A stretch of 48,135 bases of DNA, from assembly GCA_002212985.1 (NCBI GenBank), contig NBMY01000091.1, positions 1-48,135 of the forward strand, read 5' to 3'. Each line of letters starts with the position of its first letter. Within the stretch, counting starts at the first letter, position 1. The notes beneath the pieces were generated by a model, which saw only the letters and a program-made list of their open reading frames with translations, made no database searches and had not been told where the DNA came from. Below are positions 35,035-44,355 of this stretch, one piece after another. Position numbers and translations under genes: made by a program. Source of the DNA: Sphingobacteriales bacterium TSM_CSS. GTDB lineage: Bacteria > Bacteroidota > Bacteroidia > Chitinophagales > UBA2359.

Positions 35035-37542
35035 TTATTCGTCTTTATGGCGCAAGGCAGTTACAGGCTGCATACTGCCGCCGTCTGCCGGAAGTTTTCG
35101 ATTTGAAACCCTTTTTTCTGAACTGCCCTGCCCATAGCGGTGCGCCATGCTGATAAAAAATCCGATGGCCATAATAAAACAACCCAGCCACAACAGGTTA
35201 ATATATGGAAAGATAATAGCCTTCATAATGATGAAATCGGCAGGCTTTTCGCGTTCTATGACTGCCAGTTTGATTTTACCTTTATCGGGAAAAATTTTTT
35301 CAAATTTTATTGTCATGTTCAGTTCTGTTACTTCAGCATCAGAGCCAAACTCGGCGCTGTTGCGTATGTAATAAATTGGTTCGGCGGTAAAGTGCCTGTT
35401 TTTCATGTCAATAATTTCAAGCTGGGCACCGGCGGCAATATCTCCGGCGGCAGGCACATAATCAATACTGGAGGGGTTGGGGTTTATTTTTTTGAGGATA
35501 ATAAAAGTTCCGCTGGTTATGGCAGTATCGCCGGGGGCCAGTTCCATTTCCTTGAGTTGCTCCGAGCCTTCATCGTCTTTTGATTTATCGGTTACTGAGC
35601 TAACGTGGGTAAAAATGTCTTTGGTAAGGTAGTGTTTGGTATCGGGGTTAGCCAGCAATCCCATGTTGGGGTTTATTTGTGCATTTGGGTACAGGGTAAA
35701 AATTTCTTCGGGTTTATCATCTTTTTCTTTCTTTTTTTCGTAGCGCACTTTGTACAGTGTATTGGGCGGCACTACGGAGTCGCCAATATAAGTTACCCAA
35801 TAAGGCCCCATTTGCACGGGCTGGTCTTTATAGAGCAATATGTTTTCGAGTTTGTTTTTTTCGTCAAATGCTTTCCCGTAATCTATACCTGCGGTATTAA
35901 TTGAAATTACCTCCTGTTTACCGGCCGACAGCAGCGCGCCTAACAGCAGCAGGGTAAAACCCATATGCGCCACAGAGCCGCCTGCCACTCTTATTTTGCC
36001 CGATAAAACAGCCAGCAGGTAATTGGTATTGGCAGCAATGCCGTATAAAGCAGCAAACAGCAGTAACCCGTAGGCAAAATGGGTTATTTGCATGGCAAAG
36101 CCAATTGCAAGTGTTAGCACAAGCGCCACAATAGTTGGTATAAATATTTTTTTTACCAACCCTGTATTGCCCGTTTTTTTATAGCGCAAGTACTGAATAA
36201 TGGCGCTTAGCGTAGCTACTACAATAGCAAACCAAACGGCATAGCGGTTATAATGCGGTATAGGTTCCGTAATGGTAATTTTGGTGCCAAATACCTTATT
36301 TACCACCGGCCATGAGGTATCTAAGGTAATTAACCCCGCCAGCAGCAGCAGCACTAACGAGCCTACAAACATCCAAAACTCGCGCGAGTCGGTAGCTTCT
36401 TCTTTTTCGGGAGCAGGCATGGATTTCCAGCCGTACACCAACAGGGCAACGGAAAGAAATAAGAAAAACAGCATGAAAGCCAGCAACTGCCCCGACATAC
36501 CCAAATCGGTAAACGAGTGCACCGATGTATCGCCCAAAATGCCGCTTCGGGTTAAAAAAGTGGAGTACAGCACCAGCATAAACGATAAAAGCAGCAGTGC
36601 TGCCGTTGCCCTAAGCGCGTGCCCCGTGTGTTTATATGCCAAAAGCGTGTGTATGCCGCCCACCAATACCAGCCACGGAACAAAAGAAGCATTTTCTACA
36701 GGGTCCCAAGCCCAGAAACCGCCAAAGCTCAACGCTTCGTAAGCCCATGCGCCACCCATTAAAATGCCTACACCCAGCACACCGCCGGCAAACAACGACC
36801 AAACCAGTACCGGTTTTACCCAGTTGTCAAAATTGCGTTTCCAAAGCGCAGCCAGCACATAGGCAAACGGCACTACGGTAAGAGCAAAGCCCAAAAATAA
36901 AGTGGGCGGGTGTATGACCATCCAATAGTTTTGAAGCAACGGGTTCAGTCCGCGGCCGTCGGTTAAAAAGTCGAGGTAATTGGCCCGCATAAAAATGGGG
37001 GTTCCGGGCATATCTTCGCGCATCAGAATAAAGGGGCTGCTGCCTGTTTTATAGCTCAAAATATAAATACCCAATAACATGGCGGCCAAAAATACCTGCA
37101 ACATGCTAAGGGTGGTCATAACGCGGTTTTCCCATGAGCGGGCGGTTCGCATTAAAATCAGCCCCAGCACCGCTGTCCAGAATTGCCAGAGCAGAAAACT
37201 CCCCTCCTGCCCTTCCCAAAAACAAGACACCATGTAATAAACGGGTAAACTGCGCGATGAGTGCTGCCAAACATATTTATACTCAAACCGATGGTTGAGA
37301 ATGAGAAAAAATAAAACCAAAATAATGCCTGCTACCGATGCAGCATGAACCACAAACCCCCGCCTTGCCAGTAGGTTCCACGAATTACTTTCCGAAAGGT
37401 TGCTGTTTTCGTGTTTTGCAGCGCAATAAAAGGCTACGGCTGCCAGCAGGGCAGACACCATGCTCACAATACTCAGCAAATGACCAAATTTACCGGCAAA
37501 CAGCCATTCTCCAACGTACTGAATGTCTAATACAGACTCCAT
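35035..37542 (-). CDS. ccmF: Cytochrome c maturation haem lyase CcmF/CcsA-type
   Basis: An 835-residue polytopic membrane protein. It carries the haem-handling WWD-type motif as GGFWAWDPVENASFVPWL (around residue 275), plus WQHSSRSLPVYYMVSCFWEGQEGSFLLW and HPPTLFLGF, all CcmF/CcsA signatures. CcmF joins haem from CcmE to apocytochrome c on the periplasmic side. The C-terminal ~250 residues include a periplasmic domain and a final TM helix. It lies 77 bp behind ccmE in the same direction. Other ccm genes are outside the window. Confidence 0.94.
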   Translation of the reverse strand: MESVLDIQYVGEWLFAGKFGHLLSIVSMVSALLAAVAFYCAAKHENSNLSESNSWNLLARRGFVVHAASVAGIILVLFFLILNHRFEYKYVWQHSSRSLPVYYMVSCFWEGQEGSFLLWQFWTAVLGLILMRTARSWENRVMTTLSMLQVFLAAMLLGIYILSYKTGSSPFILMREDMPGTPIFMRANYLDFLTDGRGLNPLLQNYWMVIHPPTLFLGFALTVVPFAYVLAALWKRNFDNWVKPVLVWSLFAGGVLGVGILMGGAWAYEALSFGGFWAWDPVENASFVPWLVLVGGIHTLLAYKHTGHALRATAALLLLSFMLVLYSTFLTRSGILGDTSVHSFTDLGMSGQLLAFMLFFLFLSVALLVYGWKSMPAPEKEEATDSREFWMFVGSLVLLLLAGLITLDTSWPVVNKVFGTKITITEPIPHYNRYAVWFAIVVATLSAIIQYLRYKKTGNTGLVKKIFIPTIVALVLTLAIGFAMQITHFAYGLLLFAALYGIAANTNYLLAVLSGKIRVAGGSVAHMGFTLLLLGALLSAGKQEVISINTAGIDYGKAFDEKNKLENILLYKDQPVQMGPYWVTYIGDSVVPPNTLYKVRYEKKKEKDDKPEEIFTLYPNAQINPNMGLLANPDTKHYLTKDIFTHVSSVTDKSKDDEGSEQLKEMELAPGDTAITSGTFIILKKINPNPSSIDYVPAAGDIAAGAQLEIIDMKNRHFTAEPIYYIRNSAEFGSDAEVTELNMTIKFEKIFPDKGKIKLAVIEREKPADFIIMKAIIFPYINLLWLGCFIMAIGFFISMAHRYGQGSSEKRVSNRKLPADGGSMQPVTALRHKDE

Positions 37543-37619
37543 AAATGTTTTCGCAATAATTTAAGAATGCGCACTGCTGCGCGCAGAACTATAAAGGTGG
37601 CAAAAAGGCGGACGGCTTA

Positions 37620-38045
37620 CTAACTGCCGGCAGCGGTTGTTGTTTCGGGTGCATAATACCCTTTGTTGTCTAATTTATCTTCAATGTACTTAGACGGGCA
37701 TTTGAGCAGAATTTTGGAGGCATGAAACTCATCGCCCTGCATTTTACCGGTTAGCACAATTTTTTCCGATTTTTCGAAATCGCGGGGTTTAGGCCCGTAA
37801 TACACAACTTTCCGTTCTTCTTTGTTTTCATCGGTCATGTAAAAGGTAAAGCGGTTGGCATCTTCCTGCGGGTTGTAGTACTGTTCCTTATCTGGCACCA
37901 GCACGCCAACCACCTGAAACTCCTTGCCTTCGTTGGAGTGGGCAGTTGCAAAGGTTTCATAAGTGCTGTAATTGGCCGAGGTGGCAATAATATAGGCAAT
38001 CAATACACCTATGAGCATTAATGCAGCGATATGGCTTTTTTTCAT
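37620..38045 (-). CDS. ccmE: Haem chaperone CcmE, CxxxY variant
   Basis: A 141-residue periplasmic haem chaperone with an N-terminal anchor helix (AALMLIGVLIAYIIATS) and the OB-fold domain (GKEFQVVGVLV, ESEKIVLTGKMQGDEFHASKIL region). The haem-attachment motif, HxxxY in E. coli, reads C116-P-S-K-Y120, so haem would bind through Cys. Such CxxxY CcmE proteins are known in archaea and sulfate reducers (system I*) and occur in Bacteroidota. First gene of the ccmE-ccmF pair. Confidence 0.94.
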   Translation of the reverse strand: MKKSHIAALMLIGVLIAYIIATSANYSTYETFATAHSNEGKEFQVVGVLVPDKEQYYNPQEDANRFTFYMTDENKEERKVVYYGPKPRDFEKSEKIVLTGKMQGDEFHASKILLKCPSKYIEDKLDNKGYYAPETTTAAGS

Positions 38046-38202
38046 AAGGTTTGGTTTTTACAATGTAAGCGGCTTTCCCCTGCCCGCCAAAGCCGGTTTA
38101 CAGGCAAGGCTCAAATAAAACGCTAAGGTACAACTATTTGTTCTTATTTTTATGAACAATACAAACAGCCCCATGTAAACATCCAAATAACGGGGCATTG
38201 GG

Positions 38203-38736
38203 CTACAGGGAACAATCTTGTATGGTTCGTTTAAGGCGGTTTACATCAAAACCAAGTTCCGATGCTTTGTTTGTAAGTCGGTTGTAAATTTCGGGTTCCA
38301 ATTGAGGATTTCTGCTTAAAATCCAGAGGTAATTTCGACTTGGCGCTCCTACCATGGCATATTGGTAGTTCACAGAGTCTAACCCTATAACATAGTAGGG
38401 CGCTTTAATTAAGGGGAAAAACTGCACCTTCAGCCGTGCATTATTGCTGCCCGACACCGGAAAAGCTTTGCCCTCTATATCTGTAGTTTTGCTTCCGGAC
38501 GGCCCTTTGCGGCATTGGTTATAGACTTTTACGTATTCCTTGTCTGTTTGGGTATAGGTGGCGGTGGTACATTGGCAGTCTTTCTGAAACGAAGTAGGAA
38601 AGCTGGCAATTTCGTACCATTTACCGGCATAGCGTGCCAAATCTACTTGGGTTACTGTGGGCAATTCGGCATTATTGCCACAGGCATAGAGCAGGCAGCC
38701 GGCAAAGAGGGTAATAACTGGAATTAAGGTTTTCAT
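38203..38736 (-). CDS. blc: Outer-membrane-type lipocalin lipoprotein
   Basis: A 177-residue Blc-type lipocalin. The start at 38736 gives a lipoprotein signal with lipobox LLYAC. The lipocalin signature VDLARYAGKWYEIASFP is present, and later SRNYLWILSRNPQLEPEIYNRL matches the family's closing motif. Blc binds lysophospholipids or other lipophilic molecules in the periplasm. The residues KDCQCTTATYTQ and the terminal IQDCSL may form a disulfide. Divergent from the aldo/keto reductase gene. Confidence 0.93.
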   Translation of the reverse strand: MKTLIPVITLFAGCLLYACGNNAELPTVTQVDLARYAGKWYEIASFPTSFQKDCQCTTATYTQTDKEYVKVYNQCRKGPSGSKTTDIEGKAFPVSGSNNARLKVQFFPLIKAPYYVIGLDSVNYQYAMVGAPSRNYLWILSRNPQLEPEIYNRLTNKASELGFDVNRLKRTIQDCSL

Positions 38737-38868
38737 AAAAATACAGGTATTTACCAAAATAAACCCGAAAGCAGCCTTTGGGTTCTATTAAAGCAGCAAT
38801 AAATTGCCGGTATGTTGCGGAGTTGTGATAAGGGCAATGGTTTAAACTGATTTTTTAAGAATCTATGC

Positions 38869-38876
38869 TACCTTTG
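38869..38876 (+). promoter_or_regulatory. -7 box of the aldo/keto reductase gene
   Basis: Exact TACCTTTG, 16 bp before the ATG at 38893, giving a very short leader. A weak TTTA lies further upstream than the usual -33 position. Confidence 0.5.
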
Positions 38877-38892
38877 CAGCAAATATTAAACC

Positions 38893-39912
38893 ATGAAATA
38901 CCAGTTATTTGGAAAAACGGGTTTGCGTGTATCGGAATTATGCCTTGGCACCATGACCTTTGGTGAAGATTGGGGTTGGGGTTCGGCCGCCAATGAATGT
39001 GCGCGCATATTTGATGCTTATGCCGATGCAGGCGGCAACTTTATTGATACCGCCAATTATTATACCCAAGGCAGCAGCGAAACCATACTGAGCGATTTTA
39101 TTAAAACCGACCGCGAGTATTTTGTGCTGGCCACCAAATTTACCCTTAACATGAAACCCGGCAACCTGAATGCCGGCGGCAACCACCGCAAGAACCTGAT
39201 GCAATCTGTAGAGGCAAGCCTTAAACGGCTCCAAACCGGCTATATTGACTTGCTTTGGCTGCACGCATGGGATTTTACCACGCAACCCGATGAGGTAATG
39301 CGAGCCTTAGATGATTTAGTTCGAATGGGTAAAGTTTTTTATATAGGCATTTCCGATGCGCCCGCATGGGTGGTTTCGCAATGTAATACCCTTGCCGAAC
39401 TGAGGGGCTGGTCCTCTTTTGCGGGATTACAAATTCAGTACAACCTGCTGGAGCGCACCGTAGAGCGCGATTTGCTGCCTATGGCAAGTTATTTCGGACT
39501 GTCGGTACTGGCGTGGGGGCCGCTGGCAGCCGGCATTTTAACCGGCAAATACAATACCGGCACACAACCCGATTTCAGGCTGAAAGCCAACAACCCGCGC
39601 CTTACAGAAGCCAACTTTGCCATTGCCCAACAAGTTGCCGATATTGCCGCCGAACTGGGCAAAACTCCCTCGCAGGTGGCACTTAATTGGGTGCGGCAGC
39701 GGGGCAAAAAAATTATTCCCATCATTGGCGCACGAAATACCGAACAAATTAAAGACAATTTGGACTGCCTTCAATTTACCCTTTCAGAGCAACATATGGC
39801 TATACTTAATGATTGCAGTAAAATATCCCTCGGCTTCCCGCACGATTTTCTGAAATCAGACAATGTGCGCAGCATTATTTTCGGCAACCGGGCTGATACG
39901 CTTGTTTTTTAG
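38893..39912 (+). CDS. Aldo/keto reductase
   Basis: A 339-residue NADPH-dependent aldo/keto reductase with a complete catalytic tetrad: D52 and Y57 (FIDTANYYTQG), K82 (LATKF) and H124 (LLWLHAWD). The C-terminal NADPH-binding part includes KIIPIIGARNTEQIKDNL. The N-terminus YQLFGKTGLRVSELCLGTMTFG is typical of the AKR subgroup related to YghZ/voltage-gated K-channel beta subunits. Substrate unknown. Monocistronic. Confidence 0.94.
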   Translation: MKYQLFGKTGLRVSELCLGTMTFGEDWGWGSAANECARIFDAYADAGGNFIDTANYYTQGSSETILSDFIKTDREYFVLATKFTLNMKPGNLNAGGNHRKNLMQSVEASLKRLQTGYIDLLWLHAWDFTTQPDEVMRALDDLVRMGKVFYIGISDAPAWVVSQCNTLAELRGWSSFAGLQIQYNLLERTVERDLLPMASYFGLSVLAWGPLAAGILTGKYNTGTQPDFRLKANNPRLTEANFAIAQQVADIAAELGKTPSQVALNWVRQRGKKIIPIIGARNTEQIKDNLDCLQFTLSEQHMAILNDCSKISLGFPHDFLKSDNVRSIIFGNRADTLVF

Positions 39913-39936
39913 TTTTTTTGTAAAAAAATTACACAA

Positions 39937-39971
39937 TTGTGTTAAAAACAATAAAACATAAACTATCTTTG
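39937..39971 (+). promoter_or_regulatory. rplS promoter
   Basis: TATCTTTG at 39964-39971 is an exact TAnnTTTG box. A TTG at 39937 lies slightly further upstream than ideal. The leader to the ATG at 40010 is about 35 nt. Confidence 0.55.
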
Positions 39972-40009
39972 CACCCAATTTTAAACAGTATAACAAACCA
40001 GCATAAGCA

Positions 40010-40378
40010 ATGAACCAGTTAATGAAATATGTGGAGGAGCAATTGCTGTCCAAACCATCATTCCCCAATTTTAAAACCGGCGATAACGTTACCGTTCATT
40101 ACCAAATTAAAGAGGGCGATAAAGTGCGTACCCAGCAATTCAGAGGAGATGTTATTCAAATTAAAGGCGGACCCAGCAACCCCAAAAGAAATTTTACCGT
40201 TCGTAAAATTTCTAACGGTGTTGGTGTAGAGCGTGTATTCCCTATTTGCTCGCCTTTTATTGAAAAAATAGAAATCAACAAATACGGCAAAGTTCGCCGT
40301 GCACGCCTGTTCTACCTCCGCACTGCCGAGGGTAAAAATGCCCGTATCAAAGAGCGCCGCATAATTCGCAACAGCTAA
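40010..40378 (+). CDS. rplS: 50S ribosomal protein L19
   Basis: A 122-residue L19 with the family signatures FKTGDNVTVHYQIKEGDKVRTQQFRGDVI, TVRKISNGVGVERVFPICSPFIEKIEI and RRARLFYLR. It contacts the 30S/50S interface. It stands alone, without the usual trmD/rimM neighbours of proteobacterial operons, which is normal in Bacteroidota. Confidence 0.98.
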   Translation: MNQLMKYVEEQLLSKPSFPNFKTGDNVTVHYQIKEGDKVRTQQFRGDVIQIKGGPSNPKRNFTVRKISNGVGVERVFPICSPFIEKIEINKYGKVRRARLFYLRTAEGKNARIKERRIIRNS

Positions 40379-40404
40379 TTAAACATTCCGCTGTGTTCCA
40401 TATT

Positions 40405-40435
40405 AAAAGGCTGCCCAAATAAGGCAGCCTTTTTG
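40405..40435. terminator. Bidirectional terminator between rplS and the SBBP gene
   Basis: AAAGGCTGCC (40406-40415) pairs with GGCAGCCTTT (40423-40432) and runs into a T-tract. It lies 27 bp after rplS, and the A-rich left flank makes it usable for the convergent gene as well. Confidence 0.85.
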
Positions 40436-40463
40436 CTTTTCGGGAGTTTGGCTGAAAGTCTAT

Positions 40464-42146
40464 CTACTGCCAGACCATTAATTTAACCGTTGCCTGTTGC
40501 AGGTTGTTGTATAAATGCAGCACATACATGCCGCGAGGCAGGTTGTAAACCGGAAGTTGCAGTGTTTGACCGCCTGTTGCGGTTTGCTGCCATACTATTT
40601 TCCCATCTGCCTGAGCAAGGATGAGTTGCAAAGGTTGAGTTGCAAAAGGTATTTGTAAGTTGGCTACCTCCTTGGCAGGATTTGGATATACGTTTACCAG
40701 CAATGGCATGGCGTTATTGTTGTTTGCCGGTTGCGTGGGTATGCCGGTTAGCATGAGCGCATTTAACCGCGCCAGAAAATAGTCGAAACTGCCCTGCGAA
40801 AATAGCGTATCGCCCTCTAAAACGGTTTGCGTATCGAAACCGCCGGCTATGTACAGGTTGCCATCGACATCAAAGGTGCAGCCGTTTGCCGCTTCGGAGT
40901 AACTGCCGCCTGCGGTATAGGGCCGTTGAGAATTGCCGTCGGGCAACACTTTCCACACAAACAGGTCTTCTTCGCCCTGTGCGGCAATGGTATCGGAATT
41001 TACAACGAGCGATTGGGTAAAGTTGCCGGTTAGCCAGGCATTGCCATTTGTATCGGTATGCAGGCAATTTCCGGAGGTTATTCCCTGCCCGCCAAGTGTG
41101 GTAAGCCATTGCATGGTTCCGTTGCCGGGCAAATATCGGGCAATGAAAGCCGTATTTGCACCCAAAGCATGAACAGTATCGGTATTCAGCACAAAAGATT
41201 CGTTAAAATGCCCGCCAACATACAGCTCGCCATTGTTGCCCGCAGCCACTGCGCCAAAACTTTGGTTGGCCATTGCTGCCAGTGTTTTCAGCCACAGCAT
41301 GTTGCCGGCAGCATCTAATTTGGCAATAAAAGCATCGGTTTCGTCAAGGGCAAAATACAGTACGCTGCCAAATGCAATGGAGCCGGTAAAATAACCGCAG
41401 GCATAAACATTGCCTTCTGCATCGGTAGTTATTGCAGTTAGTGTTACATTTTGGCTGCCGGAGCCGGTTCTGCGCCAAACCACCTCACCTGCCTGATTGA
41501 GTTTAAGCACCATAAAATTGCTGTTCTGTGTAGCAGTTATGGTATCGGCCTGTAAAATAAGCGTATCGGAAAACTGCAAACCCAGCAGGGCATTTCCGGC
41601 GGCGTCTGCAGCAAGGGCGGCCGTGGTGGCGGTAGCAGTCCCATGGGTTTGCATAGCCCATTGCACCTGACTGTTGTTGTTTACCAACGCTGCAAAACAC
41701 TGGCTTTGCGATATGCCCGGTGTGCCCAGCGTGTCGGTTTCAAAATAAAGGGTATCGGTAAAACTGCCTGCAACAAAAAAATTGTTGTTGGCTGTTGCAG
41801 CAAGGTATGAAGCCCAATCGTTGCCGGTGCCCTGTATGGTTTTTTGCCATATAATTTCACCGGCGGCATCAAATGCCAGCAGTTGCACATCGGGGGTCAG
41901 CAGCGTATCGGTTTCCACAATCAGCGTGTCGGTTCCGGCAAGCGTATCGGTAACCACAATTGGGTAAATTCCATAGCCTGCGGCATATAAATTGCCATCG
42001 CTGCCGGCGTTGAGGCAGGTTATTTCATTAAACAGCGCTCCACCACCCGAAACTGCCCAATCAAACATTTGGGCACGCAGCGAAAACTGCACGAATATTA
42101 ATAAAAAAACACCTATACATAAAGCTCTTAAAAAGCGGCTAAACAT
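40464..42146 (-). CDS. SBBP-repeat beta-propeller protein with T9SS type A sorting domain
   Basis: A 560-residue exported protein: signal peptide ending SLRAQ, then about eight repeats of ~50 residues with the SBBP beta-propeller pattern (DAEGNVYACGYFTGS, DAFIAKLDAAGNMLWLKT). The C-terminal T9SS type A sorting domain follows (NVYPNPAKEVANLQIP, LPRGMYVLHLYN, ending KLMVW). These proteins are displayed at the surface or secreted. Binding partner unknown. Convergent with rplS, sharing its terminator. Confidence 0.9.
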   Translation of the reverse strand: MFSRFLRALCIGVFLLIFVQFSLRAQMFDWAVSGGGALFNEITCLNAGSDGNLYAAGYGIYPIVVTDTLAGTDTLIVETDTLLTPDVQLLAFDAAGEIIWQKTIQGTGNDWASYLAATANNNFFVAGSFTDTLYFETDTLGTPGISQSQCFAALVNNNSQVQWAMQTHGTATATTAALAADAAGNALLGLQFSDTLILQADTITATQNSNFMVLKLNQAGEVVWRRTGSGSQNVTLTAITTDAEGNVYACGYFTGSIAFGSVLYFALDETDAFIAKLDAAGNMLWLKTLAAMANQSFGAVAAGNNGELYVGGHFNESFVLNTDTVHALGANTAFIARYLPGNGTMQWLTTLGGQGITSGNCLHTDTNGNAWLTGNFTQSLVVNSDTIAAQGEEDLFVWKVLPDGNSQRPYTAGGSYSEAANGCTFDVDGNLYIAGGFDTQTVLEGDTLFSQGSFDYFLARLNALMLTGIPTQPANNNNAMPLLVNVYPNPAKEVANLQIPFATQPLQLILAQADGKIVWQQTATGGQTLQLPVYNLPRGMYVLHLYNNLQQATVKLMVWQ

Positions 42147-42179
42147 GGCAAATTGGTTTTATTGAATAACGCAAGTTAT

Positions 42180-43388
42180 TCAGGATTGGGTTACGTAATC
42201 GTGTAAATATTGGTACAACGGCGTTAACTGACCGTTGTTGGTTATGGAAGCATGATTGATAATGTCGCTTTGCGGTTGCATTAGTTCCGGAATAACATGT
42301 TCAAGGAGCGCCTGCCCGAAGGTAGCCGAGGCATCTCGCGGCAACTCGTTGGGCAGGTTATCAACCGACATAATATCTATGGTATGTTTTTGATAAGGTT
42401 TTTCTTCCTGTCCGGTTACCGGATTGTAACCCATTACCGGGTTTCCTATTTCGGTAGCACGGGTGGTGGCGGGAATAGAGCCGTTTATATCGCAGGTAAT
42501 ATCGGCAATTACTTTAATTTTGAAATCAGCATTCTGCATATCGGATTTGGTAAAGAACAGCGGCGCCTGCGGGTTCCAGTAAATGCCGTTAATCATTAAA
42601 TCGGTTTGTTGCGCATAGGGCATAAACGGGCAATAATATTGTTGCGGGTGGCGGTAAAAATCGTGCCGCTCATAATCATGCCGTTCTTTGTGACGGTATA
42701 AATGGTGGTTGTGCAAATGCACATACACAGAGTGGGTAAAAGATTTTGAACAATACTCATGAGGAGTTACCTCTTCAATATGGAGCAAATCCAGCACTTC
42801 TTTTGCTCCCCAGGCAACGCGCCCTGCTCCGGTAAGCACAATTTTAATAGCGGGCAGCCGAAGGGTGGCATATACTTGCTTAATTTCATCAAAATCTTTG
42901 CAATTATGGGCTGCAGGAAGGGTAAAAGCATCCGTTTTTATGCCATAGGCCCGCAAGCCGTTGTGTGCCCCCACAATGCCGGCAAAGCGTCCGAAACCAA
43001 TTATTCGCTTACCGTTTGTGTAACGCAGGCATTCATAATCAATTAGCTGCACGTTTTTTTGAAGGATAGTTTGCAGCAACTGCCTGTTATAGGGCTGCTT
43101 TTTTATGGTATGCGAAAAAAACAGGTATTTTTTTCCAGAAATCAGTTTTGCAGGCGGCACCTCTTTTACCCCAAGCAAAACATCGCATTCCGATAGGTCT
43201 TCAGAAAGGGCAACTCCTGCCTGCCCATACTCCAAATCGGTATAACACCGGTTTACAGAGGGTTGTACGCGTACTTCAATGTCGGGGTATAGTTGTTGTA
43301 ATTGTACACATTGCAAAGGCGTTAGCGGCACACGGTTATCGGGCGGGCATTTTTCTTCCCTTAAAACACCAATGATGGTTTTGCTCAT
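42180..43388 (-). CDS. NAD(P)-dependent dehydrogenase of the alanine/saccharopine dehydrogenase family
   Basis: A 402-residue enzyme with an AlaDH/PNT N-terminal domain (IGVLREEKCPPDNRVPLTP, with the substrate-binding Arg/Lys stretch) and a Rossmann-type NAD domain (KIVLTGAGRVAWGAKEVL). It resembles Bacteroidota saccharopine dehydrogenase (LYS1)-like proteins more than classical alanine dehydrogenase. A His-rich insert (about residues 219-248, HSVYVHLHNHHLYRHKERHD) sits between the NAD motif and the C-terminal catalytic part. Substrate uncertain. The gene lies 33 bp upstream of the SBBP gene and may be co-transcribed with it. Confidence 0.85.
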   Translation of the reverse strand: MSKTIIGVLREEKCPPDNRVPLTPLQCVQLQQLYPDIEVRVQPSVNRCYTDLEYGQAGVALSEDLSECDVLLGVKEVPPAKLISGKKYLFFSHTIKKQPYNRQLLQTILQKNVQLIDYECLRYTNGKRIIGFGRFAGIVGAHNGLRAYGIKTDAFTLPAAHNCKDFDEIKQVYATLRLPAIKIVLTGAGRVAWGAKEVLDLLHIEEVTPHEYCSKSFTHSVYVHLHNHHLYRHKERHDYERHDFYRHPQQYYCPFMPYAQQTDLMINGIYWNPQAPLFFTKSDMQNADFKIKVIADITCDINGSIPATTRATEIGNPVMGYNPVTGQEEKPYQKHTIDIMSVDNLPNELPRDASATFGQALLEHVIPELMQPQSDIINHASITNNGQLTPLYQYLHDYVTQS

Positions 43389-43749
43389 ATTGGGAACGGC
43401 TCATTTAGAGGGGCAAAATTAGGAAATTGTACCGAATAGTATTTACCCGATGTGAATTTACTTTGTTCCATACCCCGTTTTACCGTACTCTCATTGGGGC
43501 GTAACGGCAGTTTGTGAGCGTAATTTTGGTAAAAACAAGAGTCTGCCACAAACTTTTAACATTTCTTTTCAGACAAAATTAACCAAAACTCCAAAGGTAA
43601 TTAGCCTAAATTGTATTAAAATAATACTTTTAAAACCGATAAGGGAAACGACTTGGTTTTAAATTTTCCCGACAAACGCTGCCAAATGTATTTGCACATT
43701 GTCTGTTCTGCGACTTTTTTTGCATTGTAAACCACCGCCATTGCCAATC
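43389..43749. other. Divergent intergenic region
   Basis: A 360-bp gap between the dehydrogenase and the sigma factor. On the minus strand TAATTTTG at 43421-43414 is an exact -7 box for the dehydrogenase. On the plus strand TGTATTTG at 43687-43694 is a candidate box for the sigma factor. No gene seen. Confidence 0.45.
43414..43421 (-). promoter_or_regulatory. -7 box of the dehydrogenase gene
   Basis: Exact TAATTTTG on the minus strand, 25 bp upstream of the ATG at 43388. No convincing -33 box. Confidence 0.45.
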
Positions 43750-44319
43750 TTGAACGACATCAATTTTATAACTAAACTGAAACAGGGAAACCGCGAGGCT
43801 TTCATGGAGTTAATCAGTTTGTATCAAAACAAGGTTTTCAATACCACATTAAGCATAGTACAGAATATGCAAGACGCCGAAGATGTTGCACAAGAAGTTT
43901 TTGTAACGGTTTACGAAAAAATTTATCAGTTTAAAGGAGACTCATCGCTATCAACCTGGATTTACCGCATTACGGTGCGTCACTCCCTCGACTTTATTCG
44001 CAAACAGAAACGCAGGAAAAGATTTGCCTTTGTGCAAAGTTTATTTGCCGGTAACATATTGCAACCTGTAAAAGATTTTCAGCACCCCGGAATACAACTC
44101 GAAAACGCTGAAAGGGCTGCCATTTTGTTTAAAGCCATAGAAAAACTGCCCGATACCCAGAAAGTTGCCTTTCTGCTGCATAAAACCGAAGGCCTTAGCT
44201 ATGCCGAAATTGCCGAGGTATTGCAAACAACAGTACCCGCAATAGAATCGCTTTTGTCAAGGGCAAAACAGAACCTAAAAAAACATTTAACCCATTACTA
44301 CGAAAAAAACGAAAAATAA
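43750..44319 (+). CDS. ECF-type RNA polymerase sigma factor
   Basis: About 189 residues. Sigma region 2 is complete (FMELISLYQNKVFNTTLSIVQNMQDAEDVAQEVFVTVYEKI and WIYRITVRHSLDFIRKQKRRKR), and so is region 4 (LPDTQKVAFLLHKTEGLSYAEIAEVL and ESLLSRAKQNLKK). There is no ATG at the expected N-terminus. The TTG at 43750 gives the family-like MNDINFITKLKQGNREAF, while TTGs at 43699, 43720 and 43741 are alternatives and the first ATG (43804) would cut into region 2. It heads a co-directional group with a small membrane protein and a CpxP-like protein. Confidence 0.9.
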   Translation: MNDINFITKLKQGNREAFMELISLYQNKVFNTTLSIVQNMQDAEDVAQEVFVTVYEKIYQFKGDSSLSTWIYRITVRHSLDFIRKQKRRKRFAFVQSLFAGNILQPVKDFQHPGIQLENAERAAILFKAIEKLPDTQKVAFLLHKTEGLSYAEIAEVLQTTVPAIESLLSRAKQNLKKHLTHYYEKNEK

Positions 44320-44355
44320 CCGAAGGTTTTTTACCTAAACAGCATCTATACCGCT

